Assembly: GCA_009746045.1 (NCBI GenBank)
Contig: RPFO01000744.1
Coordinates: 1 to 41,000 of the forward strand
Length of the DNA: 41,000 bases
Reading direction: 5' to 3'
DNA from: Mesostigma viride
Taxonomy: Eukaryota > Streptophyta > Mesostigmatophyceae > Mesostigmatales > Mesostigmataceae
This document shows positions 10,001-21,258 of the stretch, one piece after another. How positions within the stretch are numbered: the first letter of the stretch is position 1; each line of letters starts with the position of its first letter. The position numbers and the translations under genes are program-made. The notes beneath the pieces are model-generated. The model made no database searches. It was given only the letters and a program-made list of their open reading frames with translations, and was not told where the DNA came from.

Positions 10001-13000
10001 GCGACGCCCCTCTGCGGTGCGCCCCCCCACCATCCTTCCCCGTTTGTTGTGTGCGCCAGACCCACTGCATGGCGGCGGCGCTGCACAGTGTGGAAACGGC
10101 GCGCGCGTCCGCGGGCTACGCGGTCTCTGAGCAAGGGCTGAGTGCCGAGGGTAACATGCTGCGTATTCTGATGGCCATCCAGCAGTCCGCGCAGGTGAGG
10201 GGAGACACAAGGGCCGGGGTGCTTGGACGGATGGCCATGGCCGCCAATCAGATGTCACGTGGCGTTCGCTGGGTGCTGCTGTGGATAGTGGGCAGCTTCC
10301 AGAACAAATCTCAGCTAGCAGTGTGTATGCATAGCTGTCGTATTCAGTTGAGGCTTTTCAGACGCTGGCTACCTAGAAATGCTTCAGTGGCTTTCCTCTT
10401 CAGAAAAGCCGTGCATTCATCGCATGCACTCATCAATATGCCATGGATGCGCTGCCCCTTCCATACGCAATTCTGCACCCACTCCCCCCTTGCCTTCTTT
10501 TCCCGCACGTGCCATTAACCACTGTATCTCACAAGCGTACCTATTCCCTGTCACGTCCCTGCCCTTCCCCCTTGCTGGCCCCTTCCCTCTTTCTTTTCTC
10601 CTTTGCTTTTCCTTCCCCTCGCCTTCCTGTTCCCTTCCTTTTGCTCCTCTGCCCCCTTGATCCTCCCGTCCTTGCCCTTTTCCGCTCGTTCCCCCTTCTC
10701 CGCTTTTCTCCCGACTTCCTGCCCATCTCCCTTTCTCCCCACTTGCTTCCTCGCTGTCGCCCTGCCCCCCCCCCCCAGCTGCTCAAGCTGGCCGTCAAGG
10801 TGGATGTGCCCCTCTTTGACTTCGGCTTTGTCGCCAACGGGGACGAGAGTGCCGTGATCGCCTCCCTGGGCCGCGCGCTTGATGCCGGTGTCGAGGAAGG
10901 CAAGGAACCTGGCGAGCTGATCACCCGCATCAAGCCCGCCCAGGCCGCCTCATCCGCGACCACCTCCACCACAAACCCGTGGGCAACACCCCGGCAGCCT
11001 GGTGCAGAATCCCCCGAGCACCCCGCCCCTGGGAGCACCTCTCGCCCCGGGTCCGCATCATCCTCCCATCCTGCACTCGCCAGCACCAGCTCTGCCTACC
11101 TGCTGGCAGCCGCGAGGGCGGGCGGAGCACAGGACGCGGGCGCGACGGGTACGGACACCAGCACGGCCCCCGAGGCAGCGGCCCCCCTCGCCGCGCCCAA
11201 GGTCACAACCGCCCTGCTGGCCGTCGGTAGCTCCGAGGTGGACGTCTCGCAATGCCTCGTGTTCGGCCGCGCCGCGCAGGGAATCATGTGCGGTGAGGCC
11301 ACGGACCTTCACCTCGTGCTCCGCGACGCTTCTGGCGTGGCAGTGAACCTCCTCCGGGTGTCCGACCTGACCGCCTCGCTCAAGCTGCCTGCCGTGCCGG
11401 CTGCCAGCGGCGGTGACCCCAAGAGCAAAGCCGGCGCCTGGGGCCCGTCGTCGGATGTCAGCATCAACTTGGAACTGGACGTCCAGCACGTGGACGTCGG
11501 CGTGTACAAGCTCGCGTTCACGCCGCCGTACCTCGGCGTGTGGGTGGGCGAGGCCGGCGTGGTCGCGATCGAGGTCTCCCTCGCGGGGTGCCTCTTCCCC
11601 GGCCCACTGCTCCGCGCGGTCCGTGTGCGCCAGCTGCCACTCCCCGGTTGCGTGGCGCAGCACATGGCGCGCGGCCGGGCCACCTGGTTTGCGGGCGCTG
11701 CGGTCTTGTGGCAGCAGGGGCGTGTCGCCGTCGTGGACATCTCGTCCACGGCTGCAGGGGGGGGGCAGGTGGTGGCGGTGCACGAGGCGCCGCGTGCCGG
11801 CGGGCAGTTTGTGAAGCAGGTGGCAGTCCCGGCGGCAGCCAAGCGTGTACGTGTCTGGTTCCGTGTCCCCCCTTTATTTTATATTATTTTAAGGTCGTCC
11901 TGCTTGTGGCATGGTTGGGAGGTTGCACCTGAATCGGCTGGGAAGGTCAAGCAGTGTTGCGAGGGCGGCCTGTGGGCATGGGGTGTGACGGACATGGACT
12001 GCGTGCTTGCCGTCCAAATGAATCGCCGCAGTCTTTGGAGCTTGCCATGGCCGTAGTCTCGTTGATAATTGACGTTCAAGGGGTTAGCTGGGTGGGCTTT
12101 TGAAAGTGCAGCAGGCAATCACTGCTCCTAACCCCCAACCTGTCCCCCAAGAACAGGTTCCTTTTAACTCCCCCAAGGATCCTAACCTGTCACCGTTACC
12201 TGCTGTCACCCGTCACCCGTCACCTTCTGTCTCCCCGCGACCACCACAGGTGCTACTTGCGGCTGCCCCCCCACCCTCCCCCGCTGTGACCGCCGCCGTC
12301 TCCTCCCTGCTCCTCCGCTACCCCTCCTTCACGCTCAACGATGCGGGCGACCGTTTTGTCCTGGCCGCCGTCACCGAGTCGTCCTGCGAGGTCTCCCTCG
12401 CTTCCCTCTCCGGCGCGGCCCCCGCGCCCTGGGTCCGCCTCACGCTTGACCCGCTCAAGGACGCCGGCGGGAGCGGGCACGGGAATGCCGACATGGCGGC
12501 GGTGAACGGGATCGTGGTCCACCCGCGGGGGACCCTCCTGGTGGTCGGGCGTGGCGGCCTCGTCCGGCTCTACGGGTGGTGCCCAGTCCCCGGCACCGAT
12601 GCCTCCCCCGCCAAGGAAGCAGGCGGGGGCGCGCCTGCCAGGGACACCCCCTGGAAGCACCAGCTGAACCTCTCAAATGTGCTCCCGGATCGCATCGCGC
12701 TCTCGTCGGATGGGGCTCGCGCGGTCCTGCTACCGGACAACACGTTTGCAGTCCTGTTAGTCGAGCGAGGGTCTCCGGAGGATGAGGCGAGGAAGGCGGC
12801 GGCCGCGATGGTGGGCGTGGATGCCTCCGTCCCGGACGCGGGGGTACGTGCGTGTAGCTAGTCGGCTTGTGGTAAGAAAGGTCATAGCAAGTCAGCTTGT
12901 GGCAAGCCCGCTGTTCGCACATCAGCTTGTAGCATGTGAGCTTGTAGGACATCAGCCGCGATCGTGAGCGGTGGCACCCCACATGGTGGCACCCGACACG

Positions 13001-15054
13001 CGGCTCCTGGGGAAGTTCTTGGATTTTGGATTGGATGCCCCGGGCAAATGAACAGCATTGTGTGGCAAGGGCCGGGGGTGCAACGATGTGATGTGGGGTG
13101 ACACAATCAATCACAGACGTTCTAGTCTTGCTCGTTGTGTTGTGCTTGTTGGGTAGCGTGCCTTAGAAAGATGCTAGTCCTAGGGAGATGACAGGCCCTA
13201 GTTGAGTAGTGTTGCTTCAAGAGAGAGTTGTTCTTGGGAGATGGGTGGGCCATGTTGGCTTGGAGGGATTGTCGCTCTGGGGAGAGAGTCCTCGTTTGTA
13301 GGTTGGTACGTCCTGGGTAGACAGCACTTCTGGGGAGACGTTAATGCTACCGTTTGTTTCAAGAAATTGCATGGTTTCCCTGGATGTACAGTGTTTGGGA
13401 TGTACTGTGGGATGTACTGTGTTTGGGATGTACTGCATTTAGGATGTCAAGTGTTGCTGGGCCGATCGGGGGGTAATTATGGGCTCCTGCGGCTGCCAGA
13501 AGCATAGCCTTGTAAGTGCTTGCCTTCCCTACTTGCGCTATTTACCCTCCACCCCAAAATAACACATGCACACATGCACTCACATACACACATGCCCCGC
13601 CACCTGTGACATGTTACCCTCTCACCCACAGGGCTCCTCCCGCGGCAGCAGCAGCAGCACCGCACGGCTCGCCTGCGTGATCCTCTCCCCCGACGGGAAA
13701 GTCCTCTCGTCCTGGGTTGCCCACCCGCCCGCGGGCATCAACTTCTCCAGCGGGATCGAGGCCTCGGCCACCCATTCCGGCGACCTGGTCGTCGCCGTGT
13801 CCGGGTCAAGCGCCGTGTTGGTGCTCTCGTCCGCAACGGGCGCCGTCGCGACCGCGTTTGATGATAGCCAGGACCTGGAGGCCGGTTTTGACAAGCGAGA
13901 GATGCCCAAGGGCGCGTGTGTCGTGCGGTATTTCAACGGTGGGGCGGCCGTGGGGGGAGCGGAGGCGGCGCCCGTGACAAAGGTGGCGTCGTCGGCGGGG
14001 AGGGGCGGCGCGGCGGGGGCGGGAGAAGAGGGGAAAGGGGGGTCGATGCAGTACGGCCTGCAGGTACAGCCATTCACGCCTTACGTTTGGTTTTTGCGAG
14101 TCTGGCTCACGCCTTGAGATGGTCACTGTAGATTGTGCCTTGATGCACTTCGGCCTGCACCCCGGCCTCTGCACTACAGCCTGCAGGTCATGGTCGGGGT
14201 GTCTGTTTCATCATTCTTGTGTCATTCCTTTTTCCTTGGGAGGTGGGGGGCTTGGGGAAGGTGGCATTTAGTGGATGGTCATTTGTCAGTGGTTTGCGCA
14301 GGTTTATGAAGGCTTTTATGTTTTAGTTACATGCCCTGTTCCTTCCTCGCCAGAGATTTGAGCTTGGGCTGTGTTGCGCAGAAAATGGGTGCTGGAGGGA
14401 CAGGCCGACTATCCCATCGGCTTCATGCAACCCTACCATTAGCCTTGGAATTACAATTTTGTTAACATTGTCCATTCCCGATTGCTACTGACCTGAGAGT
14501 CATCCACCTGGGTGACACTCGTCGAGTCATCCGCATGCTCAGGCCCACCCACCACCAGAAACATGCATGCAAGGTTTCTCTGTATTATATTTAGCGCTGG
14601 TCCATGGCCTGCGTGTCTGCACGGCATGGAGAGAAGCGCGCCATGTTCTGCGGCGATTTTTTTTTTCCATCACATTTCCAGGGCATTCACCATTCCATGA
14701 GTACAAGGACTTGCAGCCACCTTTTCACTGAGATTGCGGCAGCTACTAGGATGTCTCCAAGGATTGCTTATCAAATGGCCCTTGCGGAATGGCTCATGAC
14801 TGATACCGCTTGAAGAACCTGTGTTGTGTCAGTTCCTCATGGTGACGCGGGGCGTGTGCTGGTAATTGGCCATGCTTACCCGATGGCACGTGTGTGGCCA
14901 ATTGCAAGTGCTTACCCGAAGCCACTTGCTTCCTTCCCCCCACACCCCCGCATTCCTGTTCCCTGAAACCCCTCAGGTGTGCGTCGTGGCGGTCCCCAAG
15001 CTGCTCTCCAAGACCACAATGGCATCGGCCCTCGTGTCCGTGGTGCACGATTGA
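7029..15054 (+). CDS. TRIM-NHL-like protein: RING, two B-boxes, coiled coil, filamin repeat, probable beta-propeller (7 exons)
   Basis: The exons I infer are 7029-7805, 9070-9249, 10060-10194, 10779-11846, 12250-12843, 13632-14063 and 14977-15054. All introns are GT-AG and phase 0; the product is about 1087 residues. The start ATG sits in gccATGg. The RING is C52-x2-C55, C73-x-H75-x2-C78-x2-C81, C94-x4-C99. B-box 1 begins at C136-x2-C139 and ends around H166-H181; B-box 2 is C192-x2-H195, C204-x2-C207, C212-x2-C215, H220. Residues about 235-400 form a helical, heptad-rich segment like the TRIM B-box C-terminal coiled coil. A filamin-type repeat lies at about 505-650 (VYKLAFTPPYLGVW, then LFPGPLLRAVRV). 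The last 430 residues contain propeller-like strands (VVHPRGTLLVVGRGG, VILSPDGKVLSSW). TRIM-NHL proteins are E3 ubiquitin ligases that often bind RNA; function here is inferred from architecture only. The propeller could be WD-like and not NHL. Confidence 0.78.
9404..9560 (+). repeat. (TTGGGGG)n heptanucleotide array, about 22 units
   Basis: A near-perfect array of TTGGGGG lies inside the second intron of the TRIM-like gene, 155 bases after its donor. Degenerate GGGTTGAGG-type units extend back to about 9280. Runs of five G on the transcribed-sense strand give strong G-quadruplex potential in DNA and pre-mRNA. Confidence 0.92.
10500..10778 (+). other. long pyrimidine-rich tract before a splice acceptor
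   Basis: Almost 280 bases of CT-rich sequence (cttcccccttgctggcccc and similar) end in a C-run and AG at 10777-10778, the acceptor of the large fourth exon. The tract is read here as intron because a phase-0 acceptor follows and the coding signal begins sharply with LLKLAVKVDV. Confidence 0.6.
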
Positions 15055-15057
15055 AAT

Positions 15058-15063
15058 AATAAA
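15058..15063 (+). terminator. AATAAA polyadenylation-type signal
   Basis: AATAAA begins four bases after the TGA of the TRIM-like gene. It would imply a very short 3' UTR. I see no TGTAA (the usual green-algal signal) closer to the stop. Treat it as a candidate only. Confidence 0.35.
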
Positions 15064-15828
15064 AGGTGCACATCAAATGGAATGAACGCACGCATCCGCG
15101 TCACCTGGGTAGTGCACGATGCCAAGCAAGTTGTGCCAAATGGATAGGCACATCGAATAAGCACGTATCCCCGCTGATGCATGTTGCCAAGGGCGGTCTA
15201 GAACGATGAAATCCGACCCCCCTTAAAGCAAGTAGGGGTGGCACTTCCGAAGCCTAGGTGGCTCACTGGGACTCTCTCCTGTCCATCGCTTTGAAACAGC
15301 CGTGTGGTACCATGGATGACGGACGCTGCATGCTCCGATGAGACGCTACATCAAGATGTGGCATGAATGAGACACTATTATCGTGTTAGGTCAAGGCGTG
15401 CCTTCCTGTATTGTCATGCACGATTATCTGTAAGTAAGTACTTGCGTGTCATGCGCATAGGCATGCCACGGAGTACTATGCTAATCTCATTAGAAAAATA
15501 ATCACCCGAATAATAGTTACGAATATCGTCTGCATCATGCCCCAACCATATAGTCACTAGAGGGGGATATCATCCTCATCCGAGCTGTCCTGTACAGGCT
15601 GTACTGTAATGGCAGACGAGGCGGTAGTGTAGTTGCTATCCTCAGGGGCAATAGCCTCCACATGCTGACTTCTACCCTGGCTAGCCATGGGCCGCACGGC
15701 CCGTGGGGAGAAAACAGGAGCATGCCCCTCAGGAAGGTGCCTCTCGCATATGGCAGCCCGTTTCTCCTTGTCTATCATGCGAGCGCGGAGTATACTGACT
15801 GTCCTAGAAGCCCTGCATCCTCAAGAAG
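15064..15828. other. intergenic stretch without recognised gene
   Basis: Short open frames only. I see no conserved motif, RNA gene or clear repeat. It separates the end of the TRIM-like gene from the first LINE remnant. Confidence 0.5.
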
Positions 15829-17765
15829 TTGTGTCACGTAGGTCCGGGTCGCGCCACGTCGGGAGTGCTCACCAACGCAAGGTTGCCAGTGGGTTGCAAC
15901 GGGACAAGGGGACCCTGCCATAGGAGGTACGTCCTGGGGGCCCAGGCTGACGTCGACGCGCTGGCCCAGGGTGCTCCCAACGCTGCATGCCATTTTTGTG
16001 GGCGTTGCGGCCCGCGCCCCGTTAATCGCTGGCGGCCCGGCACCTGCCGGCCATGCCCCGCCGCCAACCCGGCCCACTCTACACTACAGGACCCCAAGGT
16101 CCTGGCCACCCGGCACCACCTCAAGCGTAACCGGGACCCGCTGCTGAAACCGGTGCTCAAGGCCGCCCTTGTGGAGGCGTGCGCACATGCTCAGGACGCA
16201 GAGGCGGCCCAGTGCATCGCGGATGCCAAGGCCTGTGCAATTAAGCTCGCAACCAGGGCAAGGAATAGTGGTACCACCTCGACTGGCTCGGTGGCCGGCG
16301 GCAGCGCACCCCGGTGGAGCACACGGGCGACGGACGGCGCAGCGCCGGTCAGCCTTGACCGCTGGTTGGCCCACAACGTTTACTTGACACCGCTAGGTGG
16401 GGCTCGCACCCCCCCCCCCCACGCCGCTTCACCCCGAGACGGCCACCCGCCTCGGTGTTGCTAGGCCCCCCCCGCCGCCGCCTGCGGCGCCCTCCTCGGC
16501 CGCGGGCTACCAAGTCCCCGCCTTGAAGGAGGGCTGCCTTGCCACCAACGACGTCGTCACGAAGAAGTCCCCGGCCCCTTCTCTTTGAAGGAATTGGACG
16601 GCGCTCTTGCTCGCTTGCGGTATGACGTGGCGGTCGGTGCTGACCACCTTTCGGCCGAGCAGCTGAAGACCCCTGACCTTCATGGCGGTGCGAGAGCTTC
16701 TGCTGGCGTTCTGCAACGTACCGTGTTCTGCTCTCTGATGAGCCTTCGCCTGCATATGCTGAGTGGCAGACGGCCATCCGAGTCATGCTGTACAAGAAGG
16801 GTTCTGCTGCTTACCCCAGTAACTGTCGGGGTGTCTGCCCCCAGAGCGCCCGGCGCGCTGAAGGTCTTCATTCGCATCAGATGCTGCACAGGCTCCGCGC
16901 TGCGCTGGACCCACACCTGGGTGAGTCTCAGATGGGTTTCCGTCGTGGCAGTAGCACTGTCATGGCTGTATTTGTCGCGCGGCGGCTCGGCTGGTGGAGG
17001 AGGTGCGTCGCATTTGCCCTGATGGTTTTCCGCTGATCTTCATTTTTGTTGTCTATATCATCAAGGCTTTCGACATGACGGTCCTCTGGGAGGCCAGCTC
17101 TTTGGGCCATCCTATAGCTCTGGATCGCGCGCCACCAGCATTTATTGCTGCACGCCATTCGCCGGCTGTATGAGGGATCACAGGCACTGAGTAGTGCGGA
17201 CTGCGGAAGGCGGCCACCCCACCATTCCCCCTTCACCATGCACGTACGGGGTGTGGCAAGGTTGTGTCCTCACCATAATATCTGTTCATTATTGTCATTG
17301 ATCACGTCATGCGCCAGGCACGTCGTCAGTACGTGCGCGCTTTACAGCTCAGACTAGCTAGCAACTGGGGTTCGAGCCTGGCTTGGACATCCGTAACGAT
17401 CGCGAATATGGCGGCACCGTGGCGGCCTAGTTACCGCCTGTCCGACCTGATCTATGCGGATGATACCATGCTCATCGAGCGGCTCGAGCACATTCAGACC
17501 TGGCTGGACTGCATGTTTGGGCTCATGGAGGCACGGGCGGTGGGGTTGGAGATCAGTGTAAATAAAAACCGAGGTGATGCAGGTGATTGGGGCTACCACT
17601 GAGTTGCCCACCACGGCCGCTGGCAGCTGCTAGACGGGACCGGAGGTCCCGTTCCGTGAGCGCTTCAAGCTGCTGGGGAGCATGCTCCCCGACGCCGCCG
17701 ACGATGTGGAAACCCGCCTCGGCCTCATTCATGTAGCACGTATTCCCTGGCGTCACTGATGGATG
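15829..17765 (+). pseudogene. decayed LINE ORF2 remnant with reverse transcriptase
   Basis: Plus-strand frames interrupted by stops and shifts can be followed through non-LTR reverse-transcriptase landmarks. A linker segment (HHLKRNRDPLLKPVLK) comes first. It is followed by VAVGADHLSAEQLK near 16630, then ESQMGFRRGSSTVMAVF near 16925-16965, and an FDMTVLWEASSLG-type segment near 17070. The catalytic YADDTMLIE box follows near 17455, and a post-catalytic LEISVNK then FKLLGSMLPDAADDVE (17535-17715). The order and spacing fit an RT of the LINE type. Several frameshifts and stops (for example near 17033 and 17575) show it is dead. No endonuclease domain was recognised upstream. Confidence 0.7.
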
Positions 17766-17816
17766 GAGGTGGGCGAAGCCGCGAAACCTAACTAAGCTAA
17801 CGCTAAGCTAATCTAG

Positions 17817-18475
17817 AAAATCCTTCCTACTTGAACGTGAAACTTGAGGCAGTTGCTACCAAGGTAGACGCCCTGTCCACGCAGGTCCACGACATCGCCG
17901 GCGAGCGAACGGCCACCATCGCCGCCCAACCTGCTGGTAGGGCTAGCGATGACCCCTCGGCTCGCGCCTACTGAGTCCTGGGCTGACCTACTCAAGAGCC
18001 AGGCAACCTCTACCACCACCGCCATCGCCACCAAGCTCCACTGAGCTGGAAGACACGCGCCGCGAGGCCGCTGACCGCGACCGTCGCCGCTACCTGGTCC
18101 GGTAATCCTCAGGCGCTTCGACATGCAGCCGGAGGAGACCCCAGACTCTCTTCTCGACGAACTGAAGAAGCAACTCTTGGCGTGCATGGAGCTGCCAGGT
18201 GCGACACTGCAGGGCGCCTACCGCCTGCCCCATCCACGGGACAAGGCTGGGCCCCCTCCAGTGGGGCCTCACCTTCAGCGACATCACAGCCCGAGTTCAG
18301 TTCCTCTCTCGCCGCAAAAAGCTGGTGAACACCTCCTGGTCGCTTAGCTGACGACGACCTGACGCCAGCCCAGCAGCAGCAACGCCGCGACCAGTGGCCC
18401 GACTACATCCGCCACAAGACCAACCCCGAGAAGCCCCATTGAAGTGTATTGGCGGGGCGGGGACCTTTTGTTACG
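17817..18475 (+). pseudogene. decayed LINE ORF1-like remnant, copy 1
   Basis: Read across frameshifts, this matches the intact copy at 24750-25434 almost motif for motif. It shares a coiled-coil start (VDALSTQVHDIAGERTATIAA), ATSTTTAIATKL, RLPHPRDKA, FLSRRKKLV, DDDLTPAQQQQRRDQWPDYI and YWRGGDLL. Internal stops (near 17972, 18043 and 18106) and shifts kill it. The final DLTPAQQQQRR...YWRG module is the C-terminal signature I associate with LINE ORF1-type RNA-binding proteins. It follows the ORF2 remnant, the reverse of normal LINE order, so the two come from separate copies. Confidence 0.65.
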
Positions 18476-19405
18476 CTGCAGCTCGGCTTGCCCAAATCCA
18501 GCAGGTGCATGACGAATATTCAACATGAGGATGCCATGACACATATGTTCATCATAAGGCCTTCCATCATTAGTGAAATATATTCGGCACAGCCAACTCG
18601 CGTTGACCGCTCAGCCAACGTTAAAGCTTACAAGGCTACAAAGTTGTAAAGCTTGTTACCGACCATGCGCGTCTGCAAACATTTACTTGCGCATCCGTGC
18701 ACTTACGCACGGAATGCATTGCGCTTAAAGTACGGCCCTGCCACGCTGGCAGGCTACTCACGCATGTCGGAATAACAATCTCAATGCTGAATCTGGACGT
18801 CGGACATTCAGCATAATGCGGGGCAGCCAAAAGGCCCCGCCTGCGGCCGGCGGAAAGACCAATGTCACTAGGCCGCACCGGCTGAGTCAGCACAGAATTG
18901 CATACTGCGGCCACGTACATTGCACAGCGGCATAGCACCACATGGCGCCACAACTACGAGCCACGTGGCACAGCGACATTGTGCCACGTGTCAACAAATG
19001 ATTGGCCGCTACGTGATATTTCACATCTGACCTATCTATGATATCTGGACCCTAACACCTTTATGTCAACAAGAAACTGTGGAAGCCCGGCCCCCGGGCT
19101 CCCCCGGGATAGAGCACTCGAGCTAGTTGTCTAGATGGGGGCAATCGATTATGGGATAGCTTAGGCGTTACAGCACTTGAAATGATATTAGCGCCCAGCG
19201 TTATAGTACCTTCAATTAGCTCTGGCACCTTGTGGCCAATATTCTGAACAGCCGCGCATCAGTCGCAACTACCGTTGTAGCGAGGCATTTTATGCGTGCT
19301 CGGCATTTTGGGTTTAACGGACTGCACTGCACTTGGAATTCAAACAGGTGAAAGCAACTGTTGAACACATTTTAAGGTGAGCTCGGTGGGTGAGAACAAG
19401 CGGAA
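18476..19405. other. non-coding stretch
   Basis: No gene was recognised. The only structure I can support is the CACGTG hairpin at 18962-18990. Confidence 0.5.
18962..18990. repeat. 10-bp inverted repeat with two CACGTG boxes
   Basis: cacgtggcac (18962-18971) and gtgccacgtg (18981-18990) are exact reverse complements around a 9-base loop. Each arm contains CACGTG, the palindromic site bound by bHLH and bZIP factors in many eukaryotes. It lies about 420 bases upstream of the zinc-finger open frame at 19406; any regulatory role is inference. Confidence 0.6.
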
Positions 19406-19894
19406 ATGGCTGCCACAATGGGCACCGAAACCATGCAATTATGCGGGGGTGGTTGCAAAAACATGGTTGGCCCAGTCCACAAGTGCACGTGTGGCAAGTG
19501 GATGCATGTTTTTTGTGGCGTCGGCGTGGGAGAAGAGGGTTTTGGACAGACAATTCTGTGCAAGGAATGCTGCGGCGATACGAAGGTCGCGGCAGGAAAG
19601 TCGCTCCGGATGACCTGGGCAATCAGCTTGATAGCGCGAAAGGAATTGACAAGAGGGCTGCTAATGATCGACAAAGAAGCCCACTCTGATGGGGAAGAAG
19701 ATGCTGAGGATGCTGAGGATAGGGCCCTTCTAGCTGGGGACACGGCCAGATTGGAAGGAATTGACCTTGACGAACTGGACCGTGGCGTTTTAAGTGGGCA
19801 AATGAAGCCCATGACAACTAAGGAGCAAGCCGGGACGGCGACCAATGTATTCAATTGGGCACCAGAAAGCAGGTACAGGGCGAAGTATTTTTGA
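19406..19894 (+). CDS. candidate zinc-finger protein (162 residues)
   Basis: An uninterrupted frame starts with ATG in a purine-rich context (cggaaATGg). The N-terminal 55 residues hold a cysteine/histidine cluster: C13-x3-C17, then HKCTC, WMHVFC and ILCKECC. This spacing resembles PHD/RING-like treble-clef fingers without matching one class exactly. An acidic stretch (SDGEEDAEDAEDR, about residues 93-105) follows, then a leucine-rich helix. Similar fingers occur in mobile-element proteins and in chromatin readers; I cannot place it in a named family. It may be a first exon, since the C-terminus (SRYRAKYF) has no recognisable end domain. Neighbours are all repeats, so a transposon origin is plausible. 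Confidence 0.45.
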   Translation: MAATMGTETMQLCGGGCKNMVGPVHKCTCGKWMHVFCGVGVGEEGFGQTILCKECCGDTKVAAGKSLRMTWAISLIARKELTRGLLMIDKEAHSDGEEDAEDAEDRALLAGDTARLEGIDLDELDRGVLSGQMKPMTTKEQAGTATNVFNWAPESRYRAKYF

Positions 19895-20110
19895 AATCAG
19901 GACAGGCTGCCTGCTGTGGACTTTCGTTTTGCGGTATATAGCGGTCATGCATTCTTTAAGCCGCTTGGAGGAGGCGGTAATGGCTGCCGCGTTGGCCGGT
20001 GGCTGTGTCGCAATGGTGTCCACAGCGTCGACTAGTTGCGTAATGGTGTGAGGCGCTGAGTCCTCCCCATCGGCGGGGGAATGGGAGGCGGCTGACGGTG
20101 ATTCCGCCAT
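19895..20110 (-). CDS. hypothetical minus-strand first exon, convergent with the zinc-finger frame
   Basis: A minus-strand ATG at 20110-20108 sits in a strong context (gccATGg) and opens MAESPSAASHSPADG..., followed by a helix-prone stretch ITQLVDAVDTIATQ and ITASSKRLKECMTAIYRKTK. The frame stays open to 19790, overlapping the last 105 bases of the plus-strand zinc-finger frame. No domain is recognised and no splice site could be proven. It is weakly supported and may be noise. Confidence 0.22.
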
Positions 20111-20314
20111 GGCTAGTTTCCGGAAAATACGAACCCTGCGGCTGTGCTGCGTTTTATGATATTGCGCTAAATCTTGGGCGATGGCGGCCGCAAATTATAT
20201 CATCGTGTTCGTCATCAAAAGGCGCGTCTACTGCAATTCACCCGACCAAATTTCATGCCCGGATGTAAAAGTTATGAGCATTCTCGGCATCCATAGCTCG
20301 TCACACCGTAAACC

Positions 20315-21100
<786 letters not shown>

Positions 21101-21175
21101 GTATAGGCGGAATGGGAGGCACAGCCGAGCCTAGCTTCAAGCTAGGCTCGGCTGTGCCTCCCATTCCGCCTATAC
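21101..21175. repeat. perfect palindrome, 37-bp arms, 1-base centre
   Basis: 21101-21137 and 21139-21175 are exact reverse complements around C21138. The left arm begins with gtataggcggaatggg, which is the last satellite-like phrase, so the right arm looks like an inverted copy of the satellite's end. It marks the boundary between the GGGCAT array and unrelated sequence. Confidence 0.95.
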
Positions 21176-21258
21176 TAATGAACCTTAATCTCCTTGTTGG
21201 GCTTCATCTCACTGGGCGTTCTTCGTTAGATTGTGACATTGGTATTGTAACGACTAAA

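Noticed and set aside
11058-11842. long minus-strand frames opposite the TRIM-like exon 4
   Set aside because: They are GC-driven shadows of the coding exon, which has clear filamin-type homology on the plus strand.
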